A stretch of DNA of 7,960 nucleotides from Sulfurimonas sp. (lineage in GTDB: Bacteria; Campylobacterota; Campylobacteria; Campylobacterales; Sulfurimonadaceae), in the NCBI GenBank assembly GCA_012963655.1, contig DTVI01000151.1, forward strand, positions 1 through 7,960. Reading direction: 5' to 3'. Below the pieces are notes generated by a model that was given only the letters and a program-made list of their open reading frames with translations, did not search any database and had not been told where the DNA came from. Positions 6,054-7,960 of the stretch are shown here, piece by piece. Both the position numbers and the translations under genes were made by a program. The stretch's first letter is position 1, and each line of letters begins with the position of its first letter.

Positions 6054-7258
6054 TTTCTTATGATGAATCCATAACAAAACTTGAAGCACTTGAAATTAAA
6101 TCTTGTGCAATAGAAAAATTATTTTTGTCTTCTGCTCTGGGACGTATACTTGCTGAAGATATTATTGCAAGTGCAAACTCACCGGTATATCCTACCTCTG
6201 CCATGGATGGTTATGCCATCTTATGCTCTGATCAAGAGTCCGGGAAAATCAAGGTCCAAGACCAGGACAATCCTGCGGGTGCTGAGGTGATTGGTGAAGT
6301 GATTGAAGGACTTTGTATTAAGACCTTTACCGGTTCATTAATGCCAGAAGGCGCAGACACCTTAACCCCTATAGAAAATGTGACCTTTGAAGATGGGCAT
6401 ATCATCATTAATGAAAAAGTACCTCAGGGTTTTGCGGTACGTCCTGTAGGTGAGAGTTTTAAAGAAGGTGAAGTCCTGATTAAAAAAGGTAGTAAGCTTG
6501 GATACGCAGAAATAGGAGTAATGGCCTCTTTAAATGTTGTTATGGCCCCTGTTTTTATTAAACCACGTGTGGCGGTGCTTTCTACAGGTTCTGAAATCTT
6601 AGACCTTGGTGAAGAATCTCATCATGCTTCACAAATTCGTTCTTCAAACAATTATACACTTGCGGCACTTGCCGAACAATCAGGATCAGAAGTGGTACAG
6701 TTAGGCATTGTTAAAGATGATAAGCAAAGCATAACGCAGGGCTTTTTAAATGCTCTTGACTCAGCTGACTTGATTGTGACGACAGGGGGAGTGAGTGTTG
6801 GGGATTATGATTTTGTTAAAGATATTATCCCGGCTCTTGGGGCAGAAGTTATTTTTAAGGGTGTAAGAATTAAACCAGGACAACATGTTTTATTAGCACA
6901 AAAAGGTGATAAATTCATTATCGCTCTTCCTGGTTTTGCGTATTCTTCAACAGTAACTTTTATGCTTTATGTTATTCCTCTTATTCATCGTATGTTGGAG
7001 CAAAAGGCTTCTTTAGAGCTTATTGATGCTACCTTAATTCAAGCCTTTAGTAAACGCGCTAAAAAGACAGAATTTTCACCTTGTAATCTAAGATTTAAGC
7101 ATGGTCGCTATGAAGTAGACTTTGATGGAAAAAAAGTAGGAACATCAGCCATACTGACTAATATGCTTGGGCATTGTTCTTTAGTAGTAACCAGTGAAAA
7201 TTCAGACTCTTTAGAAGTTGGTGATAAGGTAAAGGTTATTAATCTTTTGGCCTTATAG
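6050..7258 (+). CDS. moeA: MoeA, molybdopterin molybdenumtransferase
   Basis: MoeA inserts molybdate into adenylated molybdopterin, the final step of basic molybdenum cofactor synthesis. The 402 residues are close to E. coli MoeA (411). Motifs occur in order: SAMDGYA (50-56), TGSLMPEGADT (94-104), RPVGESFKEG (131-140), STGSEI (178-183), TTGGVSVGDYDF (244-255), GVRIKPGQH (271-279) and LPGFAYS (293-299). Thus the linker and N-terminal domains cover about 1-170, the MogA-like catalytic domain 172-315 and the C-terminal MoeA domain about 325-400. Asp53, Glu182 and Asp254 match conserved acidic positions of the active site. The usual LPGNPVS loop reads LPGFAYS here, which may be a lineage trait. 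The ATG at 6050 overlaps the moaE TGA by 4 bp and has no clear ribosome site, so translation is likely coupled. It is the last operon gene, tail to tail with a cyclase gene 10 bp away. Confidence 0.96.
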   Translation: MISYDESITKLEALEIKSCAIEKLFLSSALGRILAEDIIASANSPVYPTSAMDGYAILCSDQESGKIKVQDQDNPAGAEVIGEVIEGLCIKTFTGSLMPEGADTLTPIENVTFEDGHIIINEKVPQGFAVRPVGESFKEGEVLIKKGSKLGYAEIGVMASLNVVMAPVFIKPRVAVLSTGSEILDLGEESHHASQIRSSNNYTLAALAEQSGSEVVQLGIVKDDKQSITQGFLNALDSADLIVTTGGVSVGDYDFVKDIIPALGAEVIFKGVRIKPGQHVLLAQKGDKFIIALPGFAYSSTVTFMLYVIPLIHRMLEQKASLELIDATLIQAFSKRAKKTEFSPCNLRFKHGRYEVDFDGKKVGTSAILTNMLGHCSLVVTSENSDSLEVGDKVKVINLLAL

Positions 7259-7268
7259 CCTTCTTCTT

Positions 7269-7960
7269 TTAAAGTTCAATAAATTGGACCTGATTTCTTC
7301 CATTATTCTTGGCCTTATAAAGGGCCTTATCGCTACTCTCATAAATTTCGTCAAGTGTATGTATAGAATTTACATGAATAAGGGCTATTCCTATAGAAAT
7401 ACTAAGATAAGGATTTACATCACTTTTGATGTGGGGAATACGCTCTTGTTGCAGGCTATAACAAGCATTTTCAGCAGAAGCAATGAGCTTGTACATCTCA
7501 TCAGCCGCAGTAATAACAGCAAACTCTTCTCCTCCTAATCTAAAAACAAGATCAGAGGAACGGCAAAAACTCTCTTTTAATGATTGGGCCACTCTTTGTA
7601 ATGTTGTGTCCCCTTGTAAGTGACCATAGGTGTCATTATATTGTTTGAAAAAATCTATGTCTATCATGAGTAAACTAAGGTATTTTTTGTCTCTTTTCGC
7701 TCGGGATCTTTCAATAATAAAACGTTGTTCAAAACTTCTTCGATTAAGTAAGGTGGTTAAGGGATCTATATTAATATCTTCTAAAAGGGCCTTGTTTTCA
7801 GTGATGACACGCATGATTGATTCAAAACACTGGATGATGTTATGTTCATCCTTAATAGGACTTATGTGCGCCTCTACCCAAAATACTCTTCCATCTTTAG
7901 CAACATTTTTAAGCTCACCTTCCCATGGCATTCCACTCATTAGGGATTTCCATACGCGTT
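7269..7960 (-). CDS. PAS-GGDEF diguanylate cyclase, 5' end beyond the window
   Basis: This gene is cut by the right edge. The frame stays open past the ATG at 7940 to the edge (RVWKSL precedes MSGMPWEGEL), and these residues belong to a PAS domain, so 7940 is internal and the true start lies outside. Numbering from 7940, the PAS/PAC end covers about 5-48 (WEGELKN, KDGRVFWVE, ISPIKDE), then a linker leads to DPLTTLLNRRSF (59-70). The GGDEF domain is canonical: DIDFFKQYNDTYGHLQGD at 94-111, RLGGEEFAV at 134-142, and an I-site RSSD at 127-130, correctly spaced. It ends with SSDKALYKAKNNGRN (202-216). It should make c-di-GMP from two GTP and be subject to product inhibition. The PAS part suggests a sensed signal, and any further N-terminal domains are not visible. 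It converges on moeA. Confidence 0.94.
   Translation of the reverse strand, partial: RVWKSLMSGMPWEGELKNVAKDGRVFWVEAHISPIKDEHNIIQCFESIMRVITENKALLEDINIDPLTTLLNRRSFEQRFIIERSRAKRDKKYLSLLMIDIDFFKQYNDTYGHLQGDTTLQRVAQSLKESFCRSSDLVFRLGGEEFAVITAADEMYKLIASAENACYSLQQERIPHIKSDVNPYLSISIGIALIHVNSIHTLDEIYESSDKALYKAKNNGRNQVQFIEL

Noticed and set aside
7284..7538. Plus-strand open frame downstream of moeA
   Set aside because: It is antisense to the conserved GGDEF domain of the right-edge cyclase.

Overview
The window is AT-rich, tightly packed bacterial DNA. The most likely source is a Campylobacterota member of the Sulfurimonas/Sulfuricurvum type. Three things suggest this: a compact futalosine-pathway MqnA, a MoaD/MoaE/MoeA set with epsilonproteobacterial-looking sequence, and several GGDEF proteins typical of free-living, respiring Campylobacterota. 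This placement comes from recalled family resemblance, not from a search.

Layout. The left edge (1-48) holds six perfect copies of an 8-bp tandem repeat. A minus-strand block then runs leftward from about 5280: a GGDEF protein with a degenerate signature (4428-5240), a decayed and internally deleted paralogue of it (about 4013-4420), mqnA (3340-3996) and a large NAD-dependent glutamate dehydrogenase (66-3254). A divergent promoter region of about 145 bp (5241-5385) separates this block from a plus-strand molybdenum cofactor operon, moaD-moaE-moeA (5386-7258), whose genes overlap by 4 bp at each junction. At the right edge an apparently active PAS-GGDEF diguanylate cyclase enters from beyond the window on the minus strand and ends 10 bp from moeA, tail to tail.

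How the genes relate. MoaD and MoaE form molybdopterin synthase and MoeA inserts molybdate, so the operon supplies cofactor for molybdoenzymes such as nitrate, formate or sulfur-compound oxidoreductases. MqnA starts menaquinone synthesis by the futalosine route. Both products serve anaerobic or microaerobic respiration. The glutamate dehydrogenase links carbon and nitrogen metabolism. Two c-di-GMP genes and one dead copy surround these housekeeping genes.

The least ordinary part is the tandem GGDEF pair. The intact copy has KGDKF in place of GGDEF but keeps a perfectly placed RxxD I-site, so it may bind c-di-GMP rather than make it. The adjacent copy can be aligned codon by codon up to the stop codon of its neighbour. 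It has lost its start and about 127 codons that include the whole active site, and it carries two in-frame stops. I found no complete undescribed multi-gene system in this window.
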